From Akkermansia sp. (GTDB lineage Bacteria > Verrucomicrobiota > Verrucomicrobiia > Verrucomicrobiales > Akkermansiaceae): a stretch of 64,000 nucleotides of DNA. The stretch lies in assembly GCA_017409465.1 (NCBI GenBank), contig JAFQSQ010000004.1, positions 1 through 64,000 of the forward strand. The letters run 5' to 3'. The notes under the pieces were generated by a model, which worked only from the letters and a program-made list of their open reading frames with translations, did no database searches and was not told the origin of the DNA. Of the stretch, positions 16,564 through 25,846 are shown in pieces (within the stretch, counting starts at the first letter, position 1; each line of letters starts with the position of its first letter). Both the position numbers and the translations under genes were made by a program.

Positions 16564-18249
16564 TCAGGGCATCGGGAAGGCCTTGTTGAACTCCGACACT
16601 TCCTTCCGCAGCACGTCATAGGCTTCGGGAGTCTCGCACACCTTCTGCGCCGCCAGGATAGCGAGGCAGCGGCCGATGTATTCAGCCACCTTGCGCACGT
16701 CGGCCTCCTTCATCCCGCGAGTCGTCACGGCGGGCGTACCGATGCGGATACCCGAGGGTTTGTTGGTGGTACCCTTATCGTACGGGATGGCGTTCTTGTT
16801 CACCGTGATACCGACGCGGTCAAGAGCAATCTGCGCCTCGGCACCATTGATACCCTTGCTGCTGAGGTCCACGAGGAAGCAGTGGTTGTCCGTACCGCCG
16901 GCGACGATGCGGAAGCCCAGCTGAGCCAGCTTGTCAGCCATCGCCTTGGCGTTCTTCACCACCTGGGCAGCGTAGTCACGGAAAGCGGGTTTGAGCGCCT
17001 CACCCAGGCAGGCGGCCTTGGCTGCAATCACGTGCATGAGCGGGCCACCCTGCAGCCCGGGGAACGTGGCGCTGTTGAGCTTCTTCTCCCACTTGGCCTT
17101 GCACATGACCAGACCGCCGCGGGGTCCGCGAAGGCTCTTGTGTGTGGTCGTCGACACAAAGTCAGCGTAGGGCACGGGCGAGGGGTGAGCACCACCGGCC
17201 ACCAGACCGGCGATGTGAGCCATGTCCACAAACATGATGGCTCCGACCTCATCGCAAATCTCGCGGATGCGGGCGAAGTCGATGGTGCGGGAGTAGGCTG
17301 AAGCACCGGCAAGGATGAGTGCAGGCTTCACCTCGCGAGCCTTGGCTGCCATATCATCGTAGTCGATGCACTCGGTCTCGGGGTTCACGCCGTAGTGGAC
17401 GACGTTGTACTGCTTGCCCGAGAAGTTGGCAAAGAAACCGTGCGACAAGTGACCACCGCAGGCCAGATCCATGGTGAGGATGGTATCGCCGGGGTTGATA
17501 CAGGCCTGATACACAGACATGTTGGCCTGCGAGCCGGAGTGAGCCTGCACGTTGACGGCCTCACAGCCGAAGAGCGCCTTGGCGCGATCAATCGCCAGCT
17601 GCTCCACCTTGTCCACCACCTCACAGCCGCCATACCAGCGGCGATTGGGATAGCCCTCTGCATACTTGTTCGTCAGGCAGGAGCCCTGGGCCTCCATCAC
17701 GGCGGGAGAAGCAAAGTTTTCAGAGGCAATCAGCTCGATATTGTTGAGCTGGCGCTGGCGCTCCTCTTCGATATAGCCGGCAAGCTCAGGATCCGTCACC
17801 GCCAGCGGCGAACCGGAAGCCGTCTGCAGGCGTGCTACGTGGCGACCACCTTCGTATTCTGCGGTCAGCCAGGTCTGCAGCAGGTCGTCCACGTAGTCCG
17901 GCGAGACGAACGCGGAGGGGATGCAGATAACGTTGGAATCGTTGTGGTGGCGGGAGAGTGCGGCATCCTGCGGCGTGCGGAGAATACCGGCGCGAACCCC
18001 CTTCCAGCGGTTGGCGGCGATACTCATCCCCTGCCCTGAGAAACAAACGAGAACACCACGATCTGCGCGACCGTCGGCCACGCGCTTGCACACCGCATTG
18101 GCATACTCTGCGTAGTTACAGGCCTCCTTGGTGAAGGGCCCCAGATCCTCTACCTCAAATCCCCAACCGCGCAGGATTTCCACTGCCGCTTCTTTCAGAT
18201 CCACACCCTTGTGATCAGAGCCGATGGCTATACGAAGTTCCGTGTTCAT
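16564..18249 (-). CDS. glyA: Fusion protein: RpiB-like isomerase + serine hydroxymethyltransferase
   Basis: One 561-residue open frame. Residues 1 to about 145 match RpiB/LacAB sugar-phosphate isomerases: IAIGSDHKG near the N-terminus, NYAEYA, and [25 protein letters not shown] with the catalytic Cys. Residues from about 150 to 561 are a complete [47 protein letters not shown] and the PLP lysine in [17 protein letters not shown] interconverts serine and glycine with tetrahydrofolate; RpiB interconverts ribose-5-P and ribulose-5-P. No stop or frameshift separates them. A weak promoter (TTGCTT, 17 nt, TAGAGT, minus strand) lies just upstream. Whether the RpiB half is active cannot be told. Confidence 0.92.
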   Translation of the reverse strand: MNTELRIAIGSDHKGVDLKEAAVEILRGWGFEVEDLGPFTKEACNYAEYANAVCKRVADGRADRGVLVCFSGQGMSIAANRWKGVRAGILRTPQDAALSRHHNDSNVICIPSAFVSPDYVDDLLQTWLTAEYEGGRHVARLQTASGSPLAVTDPELAGYIEEERQRQLNNIELIASENFASPAVMEAQGSCLTNKYAEGYPNRRWYGGCEVVDKVEQLAIDRAKALFGCEAVNVQAHSGSQANMSVYQACINPGDTILTMDLACGGHLSHGFFANFSGKQYNVVHYGVNPETECIDYDDMAAKAREVKPALILAGASAYSRTIDFARIREICDEVGAIMFVDMAHIAGLVAGGAHPSPVPYADFVSTTTHKSLRGPRGGLVMCKAKWEKKLNSATFPGLQGGPLMHVIAAKAACLGEALKPAFRDYAAQVVKNAKAMADKLAQLGFRIVAGGTDNHCFLVDLSSKGINGAEAQIALDRVGITVNKNAIPYDKGTTNKPSGIRIGTPAVTTRGMKEADVRKVAEYIGRCLAILAAQKVCETPEAYDVLRKEVSEFNKAFPMP

Positions 18250-18345
18250 AATGTACGGCGCCTACTCTACCACGACGCGCGCGGGGAAGCAAGCGCAAAG
18301 TGACGCTTTTTGCGGCATGGATTCCTATGGATTCCTCGCCCGGGC

Positions 18346-18374
18346 TTGCAATACAAGTGCGAAAAAGTTATCTA
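18346..18374 (+). promoter_or_regulatory. Promoter of recombinase 2
   Basis: TTGCAA (18346-18351), a 17-nt spacer and TATCTA (18369-18374) end 9 nt before the ATG at 18384. This supports that start over the in-frame codon at 18300. A direct repeat ATGGATTCCT occurs just upstream at 18317-18336. Confidence 0.5.
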
Positions 18375-18383
18375 ACACTGCGC

Positions 18384-19397
18384 ATGAACACAACATCCCC
18401 AACCACTGAGCCGTTTCCGCTCGCACTTAACGATGCGGATATCTACCGCTTATTCACCGAGTTCACCGAAAACGCTTCCCTGATGCACGATGATAAGCTG
18501 AGCATCATCCAGGCGTTCCGGCGGGTCATGCAGGCAGGCTTGCGCAGTATCCAGGAAGAGGAATACAGCGTCAGCTTCAGCGAAGCTATCACAGCCAGCC
18601 TGCAGGCCCGCAGACACCGCCGACCGAGTACACGCAGAGACCTGAAATCCTTCACCAACAGAATGTTGCACTACCGCGACATCTCCGAGTGCAATCTGCG
18701 CAACATCTCCGCCCCGGTGTGCCGACAGATGATGAACGAGCTATTCAACCACAGCCCCCACGTCTACCGCAAAGCCCAGACTATCCTGCACAGTATCTTC
18801 TCCTACGGTCGGCGGCAGGGATGGTGCGAACGCAACCCCGCCGAGAGCCTGATTCTGCCACCTGTCACTGAGGAACGAATCAACATCCTCACCATGCCGC
18901 AGATTAAATTGCTGCTCAAGGGGTGCAACCGCCCGCATCTGCGCTGCATGAATGCCGCCGTGCGGCTGATGCTCTGGTGCGGTATCCGACCGGGCGAGGT
19001 GCAGAGACTCCGCTGGGGCGATATCGACCCTTCCGAAAAGATGGTGTATGTCGAGTCACATGCCAGCAAGACCGGGGGAGCCCGCGCCGTTCCCCTCCGC
19101 GGTGGGGCCCTGGTACTGGCGACTGAGCACCATCAACCCAACGAGCTCATCGCCCCCAAAAACTGGATCAGGCTCTGGAAGCGACTGCGCGATACCTCGC
19201 GACTTCAGCCCTGGCAGAGGGATGCTCTGCGACACACCTTCGCCAGTCTCCATCTCAAGCACTACCACAACATCCTGAAACTACAGGAGGAAATGGGGCA
19301 CCGGGACAGCTCGCTGCTGCGAACCCGATACCTGAATCTGCGGGGAGTCCGCAAATCAACCGCACGTGAGTTCTTCTCCTCGAACTTCATCATCTGA
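18384..19397 (+). CDS. Tyrosine recombinase 2 (lone XerC/D-like)
   Basis: A 337-residue paralogue of the enzymes at 5744-6724 and 27729-28730, sharing the whole layout: SFSEAITASLQARRHRRPSTRRDLKSF, HSIFSYGRRQGWCERNP, then the catalytic domain. Catalytic residues appear in LMLWCGIRPGEVQRL (Arg), ASKTGGARAVPLRGG (Lys), DALRHTFASLH (Arg; Asp in place of the HxxR His), EMGHRD (His) and LLRTRYLNL (Tyr). It stands alone between the rpiB-glyA fusion and fabH, with no phage or conjugation genes and no flanking direct repeat that I could find. The role is therefore more likely local DNA inversion or a domesticated function than island integration; this is inference. Confidence 0.88.
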   Translation: MNTTSPTTEPFPLALNDADIYRLFTEFTENASLMHDDKLSIIQAFRRVMQAGLRSIQEEEYSVSFSEAITASLQARRHRRPSTRRDLKSFTNRMLHYRDISECNLRNISAPVCRQMMNELFNHSPHVYRKAQTILHSIFSYGRRQGWCERNPAESLILPPVTEERINILTMPQIKLLLKGCNRPHLRCMNAAVRLMLWCGIRPGEVQRLRWGDIDPSEKMVYVESHASKTGGARAVPLRGGALVLATEHHQPNELIAPKNWIRLWKRLRDTSRLQPWQRDALRHTFASLHLKHYHNILKLQEEMGHRDSSLLRTRYLNLRGVRKSTAREFFSSNFII

Positions 19398-19406
19398 CAG
19401 GCTCCT

Positions 19407-19434
19407 CCGGGGGAGACGACACCGTCTCCCCCGG
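19407..19434 (+). terminator. Hairpin after recombinase 2
   Basis: A 12-bp perfect stem CCGGGGGAGACG / CGTCTCCCCCGG with loop ACAC, 10 bp after the recombinase stop. No T-run follows. Confidence 0.6.
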
Positions 19435-19526
19435 ATATCGCATCTCCCTCATTCCATCCGTTTTCTGCCTTGTTTTACATAGAGAAAACGCAATTTTTTC
19501 TCGCCAAACGGGCAGAAAAGTGATAG

Positions 19527-19532
19527 TATACT
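19527..19532 (+). promoter_or_regulatory. Putative -10 box upstream of fabH
   Basis: TATACT at 19527-19532 lies 8 nt before a small ATG-initiated frame (19541) and 37 nt before the fabH ATG. The -35 match in the TTTTTTCTCGCC region is poor. A 9-bp inverted repeat (TTTTCTGCC 19461-19469 and GGCAGAAAA 19511-19519) spans the promoter and could be an operator. Confidence 0.4.
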
Positions 19533-19540
19533 CTCAGTAA

Positions 19541-19567
19541 ATGACAAAAGAATTCGTATTCTGCTGA
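19541..19567 (+). CDS. Possible 8-codon leader ORF (MTKEFVFC) before fabH
   Basis: ATG at 19541 lies 8 nt after a TATACT box, so the transcript would start on it. The frame reads MTKEFVFC and stops at 19565-19567, 2 nt before the fabH ATG. The geometry suggests translational coupling of fabH to a leaderless leader peptide. Its expression is inferred only from position; such a short frame can arise by chance. Confidence 0.35.
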   Translation: MTKEFVFC

Positions 19568-19569
19568 TT

Positions 19570-20586
19570 ATGAACGATCTGACTAAGCCTTTCAAACGTC
19601 TGCCGGTAGCTCTTGTCGGCACCGGCTCCTACGTGCCGGAACGCCGTCTCACCAACTCTGACCTGGAGAAAATGGTTGAGACCTCCAATGAGTGGATTGT
19701 GGCTCGCACCGGTATCGAAGAGCGCCGCATTGCCGCCCCGGATGAGAAGACGAGCGACATGGCAACCAAAGCTGCCCTGCGAGCCATGGAGGCAGCGGGT
19801 GTCCAGCCTGAGGAGATTGACCTCATCATCGTCGGCACCGTGACGCCCGACACCTTTACGCCCTCCACAGCCTGCTATGTGCAGGCCAACATCGGCGCCA
19901 AAAACGCTGCGGCGTTCGACATCTCTGCCGCATGCTCCAGTTTCCTGTTCGCGCTGAAGACAGCCGTGCAGTACATCGGCTGCGGCCAGGCAAAGACAGC
20001 TCTGATTATCTCCAGCGAGAAGCTCAGCCACATCGTGAACTGGGAGGATCGCGCCACCTGCGTGCTCTTCGGCGATGGCGCCGGCGCTGCCGTGTTACGC
20101 ACCGGCACCGGCATCGAGGGCGACAGCGCGATTCTCGCCTCAGACATCGGCTCTGACGGCACCCTGACCGATCTGCTCATGGTGCCGGGCGGCGGCTCAG
20201 CCATTCCCACCACGGAGGACAACATCCACGAGAAGCTCTACACCCTGGCCATGCGCGGCAATGAAGTGTTCCGCCATGCCGTGGCTCACATGAAGGATTC
20301 TGCGCTTTCCCTGATACACCGCACAGGTATCAAGCCGGAGGAGGTCAACGTCGTCATCCCCCACCAGGCCAATCTGCGTATCATCAACGCCGTGGCTGAG
20401 CGACTGGGTATCCCGGTAGACCGCGTTTTCATCAACCTGCAGAAATACGGCAACACCTCAGGAGCAGCCTGCGCCATCGCGCTGGATGAAGCTATCCGCA
20501 GTGGCAAAGCCCGGAAGGGCGACATCGTCCTCATGGTCACATTCGGAGCAGGGCTCACCTGGAGCTCGGCAGCTATTCGCCTCTGA
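19570..20586 (+). CDS. fabH: Beta-ketoacyl-ACP synthase III (FabH)
   Basis: A 338-residue cytoplasmic enzyme of normal family length. The Cys-His-Asn triad is visible: AFDISAACSSFLFAL (Cys), VVIPHQANLRIINA (His) and YGNTSGAACAI (Asn). The N-terminal RTGIEERRIA segment is also typical. FabH condenses an acyl-CoA with malonyl-ACP and starts fatty-acid chains. No other fab gene is adjacent. No Shine-Dalgarno sequence precedes the ATG; a leader frame ends 2 nt upstream. Confidence 0.96.
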   Translation: MNDLTKPFKRLPVALVGTGSYVPERRLTNSDLEKMVETSNEWIVARTGIEERRIAAPDEKTSDMATKAALRAMEAAGVQPEEIDLIIVGTVTPDTFTPSTACYVQANIGAKNAAAFDISAACSSFLFALKTAVQYIGCGQAKTALIISSEKLSHIVNWEDRATCVLFGDGAGAAVLRTGTGIEGDSAILASDIGSDGTLTDLLMVPGGGSAIPTTEDNIHEKLYTLAMRGNEVFRHAVAHMKDSALSLIHRTGIKPEEVNVVIPHQANLRIINAVAERLGIPVDRVFINLQKYGNTSGAACAIALDEAIRSGKARKGDIVLMVTFGAGLTWSSAAIRL

Positions 20587-20688
20587 TGATGCGGCTCTGA
20601 CCGTACCCCCTCATTCCCACCGCAGCCCGACAAACAGTCCAGCTGCGGTGTTTTACCAAACAGAAATTCACCAGAAACAACACATATC

Positions 20689-21816
20689 ATGGAACCGTAC
20701 AGCATTAAGAATCCGTTCCCGTCCACCGTGGTGGACGTCCGCCCCGTCACCAAACCCGGCAGCGCCAAAGAGACCATCCATGTCGACTACTGTCTGGAAG
20801 GCTCCGGTCTCAGCTACGTGACCGGTGATGCTCTGGGAGTCATCCCCAACAATGACCCGGAGCTGGTCGATGCCCTGATCGCCGCCCTCGGACTGAGCGC
20901 CGCTGATGAGGTCACCCTGCCCGATGGCAGCACCGCCACGCTCCGCGATGCCCTCATCACCACCTACGATATCACCAACCTCAAGAAGGGCACACTGACT
21001 AAGTGGAATGCCGTCGCCAACAGCGAAAAGTTGGCGGCTATCCTGGCCGATAAAGATGCTCTGAAAGATTTCATCTGGGGACGCGACCTGCTGGATCTGG
21101 CCACCGATGAAGAGATGAAAGCCGACTTCACCGATGCTGCCGCCTTCGTCGGTATCCTGGGCAAGATGAACGCTCGTCTGTATTCCATCGCCAGCAGCCC
21201 CGATGCCGTACCCGGTCAGGTGTCGCTGTGCGTGGGTGCCGTGCGCTATACGAGCAACGGGCGCGACCGCAAGGGTGTGTGCTCGACCTTCATGGCTGAC
21301 CGCCTCAAAGCCGGCGACAAAGTCAAGGTATTCGTCCACAGCAACAAGAACTTCCGCCTCCCCGAAGACGGTGCCACCCCCATCATCATGGTAGGTCCCG
21401 GCACGGGCATCGCCCCCTTCCGTGCCTTCTGGCAGCAGCGTGTGGCAGACAATGCCACCGGCCCCATGTGGCTGTTCTTCGGCAACCCCTACAAGGCAAC
21501 CGATGGTTGCTACGAAGAGGAAATCTCCCCGCTGGTGGAGAGCGGCAAACTCAAGCTCTCCGTTGCCTGGAGCCGCGATCAGGCCTACAAGATTTACGTG
21601 CAGAACCTCATGGAGGAGGCCGGCGAGGAAATCTGGCAGTGGCTGGAACAGGGAGCTGCCTTCTACATGTGCGGCGATGCCAATCGCATGGCCAAGGATG
21701 TCGAGAAAGCCCTGCTTGCCATCATCTCGAAGTACGGTAACCGCTCCGAAGAGGAAGCTGCCGCTTACCTGGCCGACATGAAGGCCGCCAAGCGCTACCA
21801 GAAAGACGTCTACTGA
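20689..21816 (+). CDS. CysJ-like NADPH flavoprotein reductase without flavodoxin domain
   Basis: A 375-residue protein that matches only the FAD/NADPH half of sulfite reductase flavoprotein (CysJ). It shows RLYSIASSP (FAD binding), GVCSTFMADRL, the nucleotide-binding MVGPGTGIAPFRAFWQQR, FFGNP, and a C-terminal MCGDANRMAKDVEKAL segment ending in the aromatic KDVY. CysJ proteins are usually about 600 residues with an N-terminal FMN flavodoxin domain; that domain is absent, and the start MEPYSIKNPFPS looks native. It would pass electrons from NADPH to a partner such as a sulfite reductase or a separate flavodoxin. No partner gene is in the window. Confidence 0.88.
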   Translation: MEPYSIKNPFPSTVVDVRPVTKPGSAKETIHVDYCLEGSGLSYVTGDALGVIPNNDPELVDALIAALGLSAADEVTLPDGSTATLRDALITTYDITNLKKGTLTKWNAVANSEKLAAILADKDALKDFIWGRDLLDLATDEEMKADFTDAAAFVGILGKMNARLYSIASSPDAVPGQVSLCVGAVRYTSNGRDRKGVCSTFMADRLKAGDKVKVFVHSNKNFRLPEDGATPIIMVGPGTGIAPFRAFWQQRVADNATGPMWLFFGNPYKATDGCYEEEISPLVESGKLKLSVAWSRDQAYKIYVQNLMEEAGEEIWQWLEQGAAFYMCGDANRMAKDVEKALLAIISKYGNRSEEEAAAYLADMKAAKRYQKDVY

Positions 21817-21849
21817 TATCCGGCGCAGGCCTGATACCTGAATACAGAG

Positions 21850-21885
21850 AAGCTCCTGATGTCACCGACGGCACCGGGAGCTTTT
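21850..21885 (+). terminator. Terminator after the CysJ-like gene
   Basis: AAGCTCC (21850-21856) pairs with GGAGCTT (21877-21883) around a 20-nt loop and runs into TTTT. It ends the plus-strand gene and faces the convergent lipoprotein gene. Confidence 0.6.
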
Positions 21886-21919
21886 CCTATCTGTCGCAAG
21901 AGCGGCACACTACGCAGCC

Positions 21920-22396
21920 TTAATTCCACATATAGGACTGGCGATAGTCCGCAAGTCGATCCCCGCAATACAGCTCAAGCCGCCAGCTGAGCACATCGCC
22001 GTTTTTCTGACGCTCGGGGCCCGAGAAGAAGAAGCGGGTCTTGCGGTAGCCGGCAGAGGAGCGAGGCTCCTTGTACTCTACCGTCCGGGTCAGCACCTGT
22101 GAGCCCGTCAGCGCCTGCGTGTAGTGCATCACGATACGAACCGGCTGCTGCGGCTCCGCATCATACCAGTTCAGGAAGTAGTAATCGCCCAGGCGGTTTT
22201 TCATCTCCTTACTGGAGAGTGCCCCGAAAAACACATACTGAGCATTGGCTTGCAGCGGGCTCACCTCCCAATCCATGCCGGGCAGAGAAGTCGTCTTCAC
22301 CGGCAAATCCGACACCTCGCAGATTCGCACGGTCTGCGTGCAGGCGGGCAACATCGTCAGACAAAGGAAAGCAGAAGAGAGCAAGCAGTTTCTCAT
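21920..22396 (-). CDS. Small lipoprotein of unknown function
   Basis: A 158-residue protein whose first 20 residues form a lipoprotein signal (MRNCLLSSAFLCLTMLPAC). No domain is recognised in the remainder, which is soluble and aromatic-rich. The start at 22396 is chosen because of the lipobox and because a promoter on the minus strand (TTGACA 22426-22431, 17-nt spacer, TTGAAT 22403-22408) ends 6 nt before it, which again suggests a leaderless mRNA. It is transcribed alone, with a divergent lipoprotein gene upstream. Confidence 0.75.
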   Translation of the reverse strand: MRNCLLSSAFLCLTMLPACTQTVRICEVSDLPVKTTSLPGMDWEVSPLQANAQYVFFGALSSKEMKNRLGDYYFLNWYDAEPQQPVRIVMHYTQALTGSQVLTRTVEYKEPRSSAGYRKTRFFFSGPERQKNGDVLSWRLELYCGDRLADYRQSYMWN

Positions 22397-22611
22397 GCCT
22401 CTATTCAATACTATATGCGGCACTTTGTCAACTCCATTTCTTCACAGAAAAACGAGATATCAGAGTCACTGAGACGATGAACTGCGCGCAATGGCCGAAA
22501 TATTCCTGAATATGCGACATCTGCGCACCGGGGGCGGCTCTGTATTCTTGACATCCGGCATAAAATAATGCAGAATATGCACAGCGTTTTCCGACATTGA
22601 ATATCGTGGTT

Positions 22612-23901
22612 ATGAAAAAGCAAGTGATTTATACAGCCGCCCTCGCGTCCACCGCACTGGTTTTCTCCGCCTGTTTTGAAAAAGAGCCGGAGGTGGTCAA
22701 ACCTGCCGAAGTTCAGGAGCCGGCCAAGCCGACCCCGCCCGCACAGCCGACGGACGAGGAAATCCGCCAGCTGATTCTTGAGCAGATACCGGCGAGCGAG
22801 CGCGCCACGGCTGGTACGCTCAGCTGCGATGCTCCGTCCAAAAATGACGATGGCAGCCTCAGCATCACCGCGCATCTGACCATGATTGTCAAGGAAAACC
22901 TCTACACCCGAGAAACGGCACCCGAAGCATTCAACCAGGAGCGACAGGCTGTCAATGAGGCTGCGAACAATGCCATGAAGCCCGAATCCGTCTATCTGCT
23001 GCAGATTGGAGCCGACACCTCCATGCTCAGCGAGGAAGACCGCAAGGCCAAGGCACTGCCCGCAGACCTGCAGACCGCACTTAACGAACTCAAGGAACTG
23101 GCTGACACCTCCGTGTTCCGCAAGACGGTGGAAGCCGGCAAGGAGATTCCGATCTCTGTCAGTTTCCATGCCACATACAAGGAAAACGCCTGGAGCTACG
23201 ACAACATCGTGCTCGATAATGCCAATCTGCTGGCGCTGGATGCCCTCACCCCCGAAACCGCTCTCAATGCCGACACGGATAACATCCTGACCCCGGAGTT
23301 TGAAGAAGCCCGCAAGCAGCTGATCCGGGAGAAATGCGATGCCTTCAACAACAACACCAAACCCTACATCCTGAGCCGCGAGGAAGCCGCCCGTGCCACG
23401 CTGACGCAGAAGCTCGCGCAGATCGAAGAGGAAGCCCGCCGCGAAAAGGAGATTCAGGACAAAGCCGCTGCAGAAAAAGCCCGCTGGATCAACGCCTGCA
23501 GCACCGCGCTGGCCGATGGTAATGAGTTCTCCGGCGAATGGGTACGCGGCGACCACTTCGGTGAGCTGACGCTCCAGATTCAACAGGCCAAGGTGATGGA
23601 CGACAATTCCATCCAGTTCATCGGGTCTATCTACGACACTAAGCTGCCGGAGGCGAATCTCGACGTCGAGGGACGCTGCGATCTGGCACCCACGGAACAG
23701 GGTGCCCGTATCAACATCAGCATCTACGATGGTCAGTACGACCCCGCTCAACCCACTGCCGAAGTCTACGACGCCAAGGATGGTCAGCTGGTTCTCTACC
23801 TCAATCAGGAAGGCAAACTGAGTGGTGTCATGACCTGCGCGGTCTGGGGCACGGAGTCCGAAAAGGCCTTCCAGATTAAGCTCACTCCCCGTAAGAAGTG
23901 A
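22612..23901 (+). CDS. Lipoprotein with coiled-coil segment, unknown function
   Basis: A 429-residue protein with a lipobox (MKKQVIYTAALASTALVFSAC) and then a Pro/Glu/Lys-rich tether (residues 22-50). The central region is acidic. A predicted coiled coil follows (AQIEEEARREKEIQDKAAAEKARW, about residues 270-295), then a C-terminal beta-rich domain of about 130 residues (FSGEWVRGDHFGELTLQIQ). I do not recognise the family. The TGA stop overlaps the ATG of the next gene by one base, so the two are translationally coupled. A TTGACA (22548-22553), 17-nt spacer and CAGAAT (22571-22576) could be the promoter. Confidence 0.8.
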   Translation: MKKQVIYTAALASTALVFSACFEKEPEVVKPAEVQEPAKPTPPAQPTDEEIRQLILEQIPASERATAGTLSCDAPSKNDDGSLSITAHLTMIVKENLYTRETAPEAFNQERQAVNEAANNAMKPESVYLLQIGADTSMLSEEDRKAKALPADLQTALNELKELADTSVFRKTVEAGKEIPISVSFHATYKENAWSYDNIVLDNANLLALDALTPETALNADTDNILTPEFEEARKQLIREKCDAFNNNTKPYILSREEAARATLTQKLAQIEEEARREKEIQDKAAAEKARWINACSTALADGNEFSGEWVRGDHFGELTLQIQQAKVMDDNSIQFIGSIYDTKLPEANLDVEGRCDLAPTEQGARINISIYDGQYDPAQPTAEVYDAKDGQLVLYLNQEGKLSGVMTCAVWGTESEKAFQIKLTPRKK

Positions 23902-24494
23902 TGTACGAGCAATACGCCCACCTGTACGACAGGCTCCCGCTGAGCGGCACGGGAATCGCGATGGGGTGTATCCTGATACTGCTGCATCTGGCAGCCATCG
24001 TCTGCCCCGATACGGTGAAGGGGCTGATGAACCGAACCCACCTGCGCCCACAGTGGGGAGCGCTGCTTATGAGTATTGATTTCCTGTGGATTGCGCTCCT
24101 CCTGCTCGATGCAGACTGGAACCCGCTCTGCATGCCGCTCTTTTTCTTCGAGCCTTTTCGCCACCTGCTGCTGTTTGCGTGCCCGGTGGTCTGCTGGGTA
24201 CTCTGCACCAAATCGACAGATCATCTCTTTGCGCGGGCTCTGGGGCTGTTTCTGCTGCTGCTGGCTCTCGTCCCGCTGAGCGCAGCGTTCCTGAAAGACC
24301 CGGTGACCCGTCTGCTGATACCCATCTGGTGGTATCCGGTTCTGACCGTGGCGATGGTATGGATCGTCAAGCCGTACCTGCTGCGCGACTGGGCAGCGGC
24401 TATAACAGCTCGCCCACTTCTGTTCAAGGCAGCCTCCTGGGCGGGATTGGCCTACGCCGCCGCCATACTGATCTGCGCCATTTGCTTCTGGTAA
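23901..24494 (+). CDS. Multi-span membrane protein of unknown function
   Basis: A 197-residue, strongly hydrophobic protein with about six predicted membrane spans (for example GCILILLHLAAIVC, ALLMSIDFLWIALLLL, LLLFACPVVCWVLC, LGLFLLLLALVPLSAA). No family is recognised. The ATG shares its A with the TGA stop of the preceding lipoprotein gene, and the two probably work at the same membrane. It ends 32 bp before the deaminase gene. Confidence 0.75.
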   Translation: MYEQYAHLYDRLPLSGTGIAMGCILILLHLAAIVCPDTVKGLMNRTHLRPQWGALLMSIDFLWIALLLLDADWNPLCMPLFFFEPFRHLLLFACPVVCWVLCTKSTDHLFARALGLFLLLLALVPLSAAFLKDPVTRLLIPIWWYPVLTVAMVWIVKPYLLRDWAAAITARPLLFKAASWAGLAYAAAILICAICFW

Positions 24495-24526
24495 CCACCG
24501 CGCTAGCTTTCACCACCTGTTGACAT

Positions 24527-25846
24527 ATGCTGGACAACTACACCTGCGATACGCTCTACACCGCAGACTATATCATCACCCAGAATGATTCGCGCGATAT
24601 CATCGAGCATGGCGCCCTGGCCATAGCGGGCAACCAGATTCTGAGTGTGGGCCACGCCGATATCCTGACCATCCTGTATCCGGACGCCAGGCGGGTAGAT
24701 CTGGGGCGCGCCGCCATCATGCCCGGTCTGATTAACAGCCACACCCATATTCCCATGAGTCTGCTGCGCGGATTCTCCGACGATAAAGCCCTCATGGACT
24801 GGCTCACGCAGGATATCTTCCCCCAGGAAGCCAAGCTCACGCCGGAGCTGGTAGAGCTGGGTTCTCTGTTCAGCCTGGCTGAGATGATTCGCAGCGGCAC
24901 CACGGCTTTCTACGACATGTATATGCTGGAGCGCAGCGTGTTCCGCGCCGCCGATCGTCTGGGCATGCGAGCCGTCATCGGTGAGAGCATCACGCAGTAC
25001 TTCCCCTCCCTCAGCTGCCGCGATGCCGAGGCCTACTTCGACCTGGTACGAGCCCAGGCATTCGAATGGATGAACCACCCCCGCATCCGCCAGGCAGTCG
25101 TACCGCATGCTCCCTACACGACCACCCCGGAGCTACTGCAACAGTGCTACGCCCTGGCAGAGGAAACCGGCTCCTTCTTCGGGATGCACCTGGCAGAGAC
25201 CCGCAACGAAACCGAGACCTGCCTCAGCCGCTTCGGCAAGCGCCCCGTCGACTACTGCGCATCGCTGGGGCTTCTCTCGCCCATATCCACTTTCTTCCAC
25301 CTCGTCGATGTGAACGAGGACGATATCGCCCAACTGGCAGACACCGGCAGCTGCGCGGTGCATAACCCCGCCTCCAACATGAAACTCGCCAGCGGCGTGG
25401 CGCCTGTTGAGGCCATGCTGAACCGAGGAGTCCGGGTGGGACTGGGAACCGACGGCCCCGCATCCAACAACGCGCAGAACATGATACGCGAGATGTACCT
25501 GGCCAGCCTGCTCCAGAAAGCACACCGGCTGAGCCCCACCGCCTGCCCCGCACAGACGGCGCTCGACATGGCCACGCGCGGTGGTGCCGCCGCACTGCAT
25601 GACCCCTACCTCGGTACACTCGAACCGGGCATGCGCGCCGACTTCATCGCCCTGGACCTCAACGCCCCTAACATGCAGCCGGTGCACCACATCGTCTCCA
25701 ATATCGTCTATGCCGCCACAGGGGCAGAAAACAGGCTCACCGTCGTGGATGGCAAAGAGCTGTACCGCGATGGCCGCTTCCTGACCTGCGATTACGATGC
25801 CCTGCTGTCAGAAATCCAACAGGCACGCATATGGGCGCAGAAATGA
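24527..25846 (+). CDS. mtaD: MtaD-like amidohydrolase (SAH/MTA deaminase family)
   Basis: A 439-residue cytoplasmic amidohydrolase. Metal-binding motifs are visible: GLINSHTHIPM (HxH), VPHAPYTTTPELL, GMHLAETRNE (His and Glu) and GLGTDGPASNN (Asp). The family deaminates S-adenosylhomocysteine, 5'-methylthioadenosine or adenosine. In the segment usually read as AHCVHL, this protein has FHLVDV: the metal-associated His is kept, but the second His is Asp. The call is to the family; substrate is not certain. It overlaps the exonuclease gene by 16 bp. Confidence 0.85.
   Translation: MLDNYTCDTLYTADYIITQNDSRDIIEHGALAIAGNQILSVGHADILTILYPDARRVDLGRAAIMPGLINSHTHIPMSLLRGFSDDKALMDWLTQDIFPQEAKLTPELVELGSLFSLAEMIRSGTTAFYDMYMLERSVFRAADRLGMRAVIGESITQYFPSLSCRDAEAYFDLVRAQAFEWMNHPRIRQAVVPHAPYTTTPELLQQCYALAEETGSFFGMHLAETRNETETCLSRFGKRPVDYCASLGLLSPISTFFHLVDVNEDDIAQLADTGSCAVHNPASNMKLASGVAPVEAMLNRGVRVGLGTDGPASNNAQNMIREMYLASLLQKAHRLSPTACPAQTALDMATRGGAAALHDPYLGTLEPGMRADFIALDLNAPNMQPVHHIVSNIVYAATGAENRLTVVDGKELYRDGRFLTCDYDALLSEIQQARIWAQK

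Noticed and set aside
19461-19519. Inverted repeat TTTTCTGCC / GGCAGAAAA as a third invertible element
   Set aside because: Arms are 9 bp, the spacing is 41 bp, and the GCATT-N3-AATGC core is missing; it is better seen as a possible operator near fabH.
22411-24051. 546-codon minus-strand frame across the 22612-23901 lipoprotein
   Set aside because: The plus-strand frame has a lipobox signal and couples to the next gene; the antisense frame has no domain.
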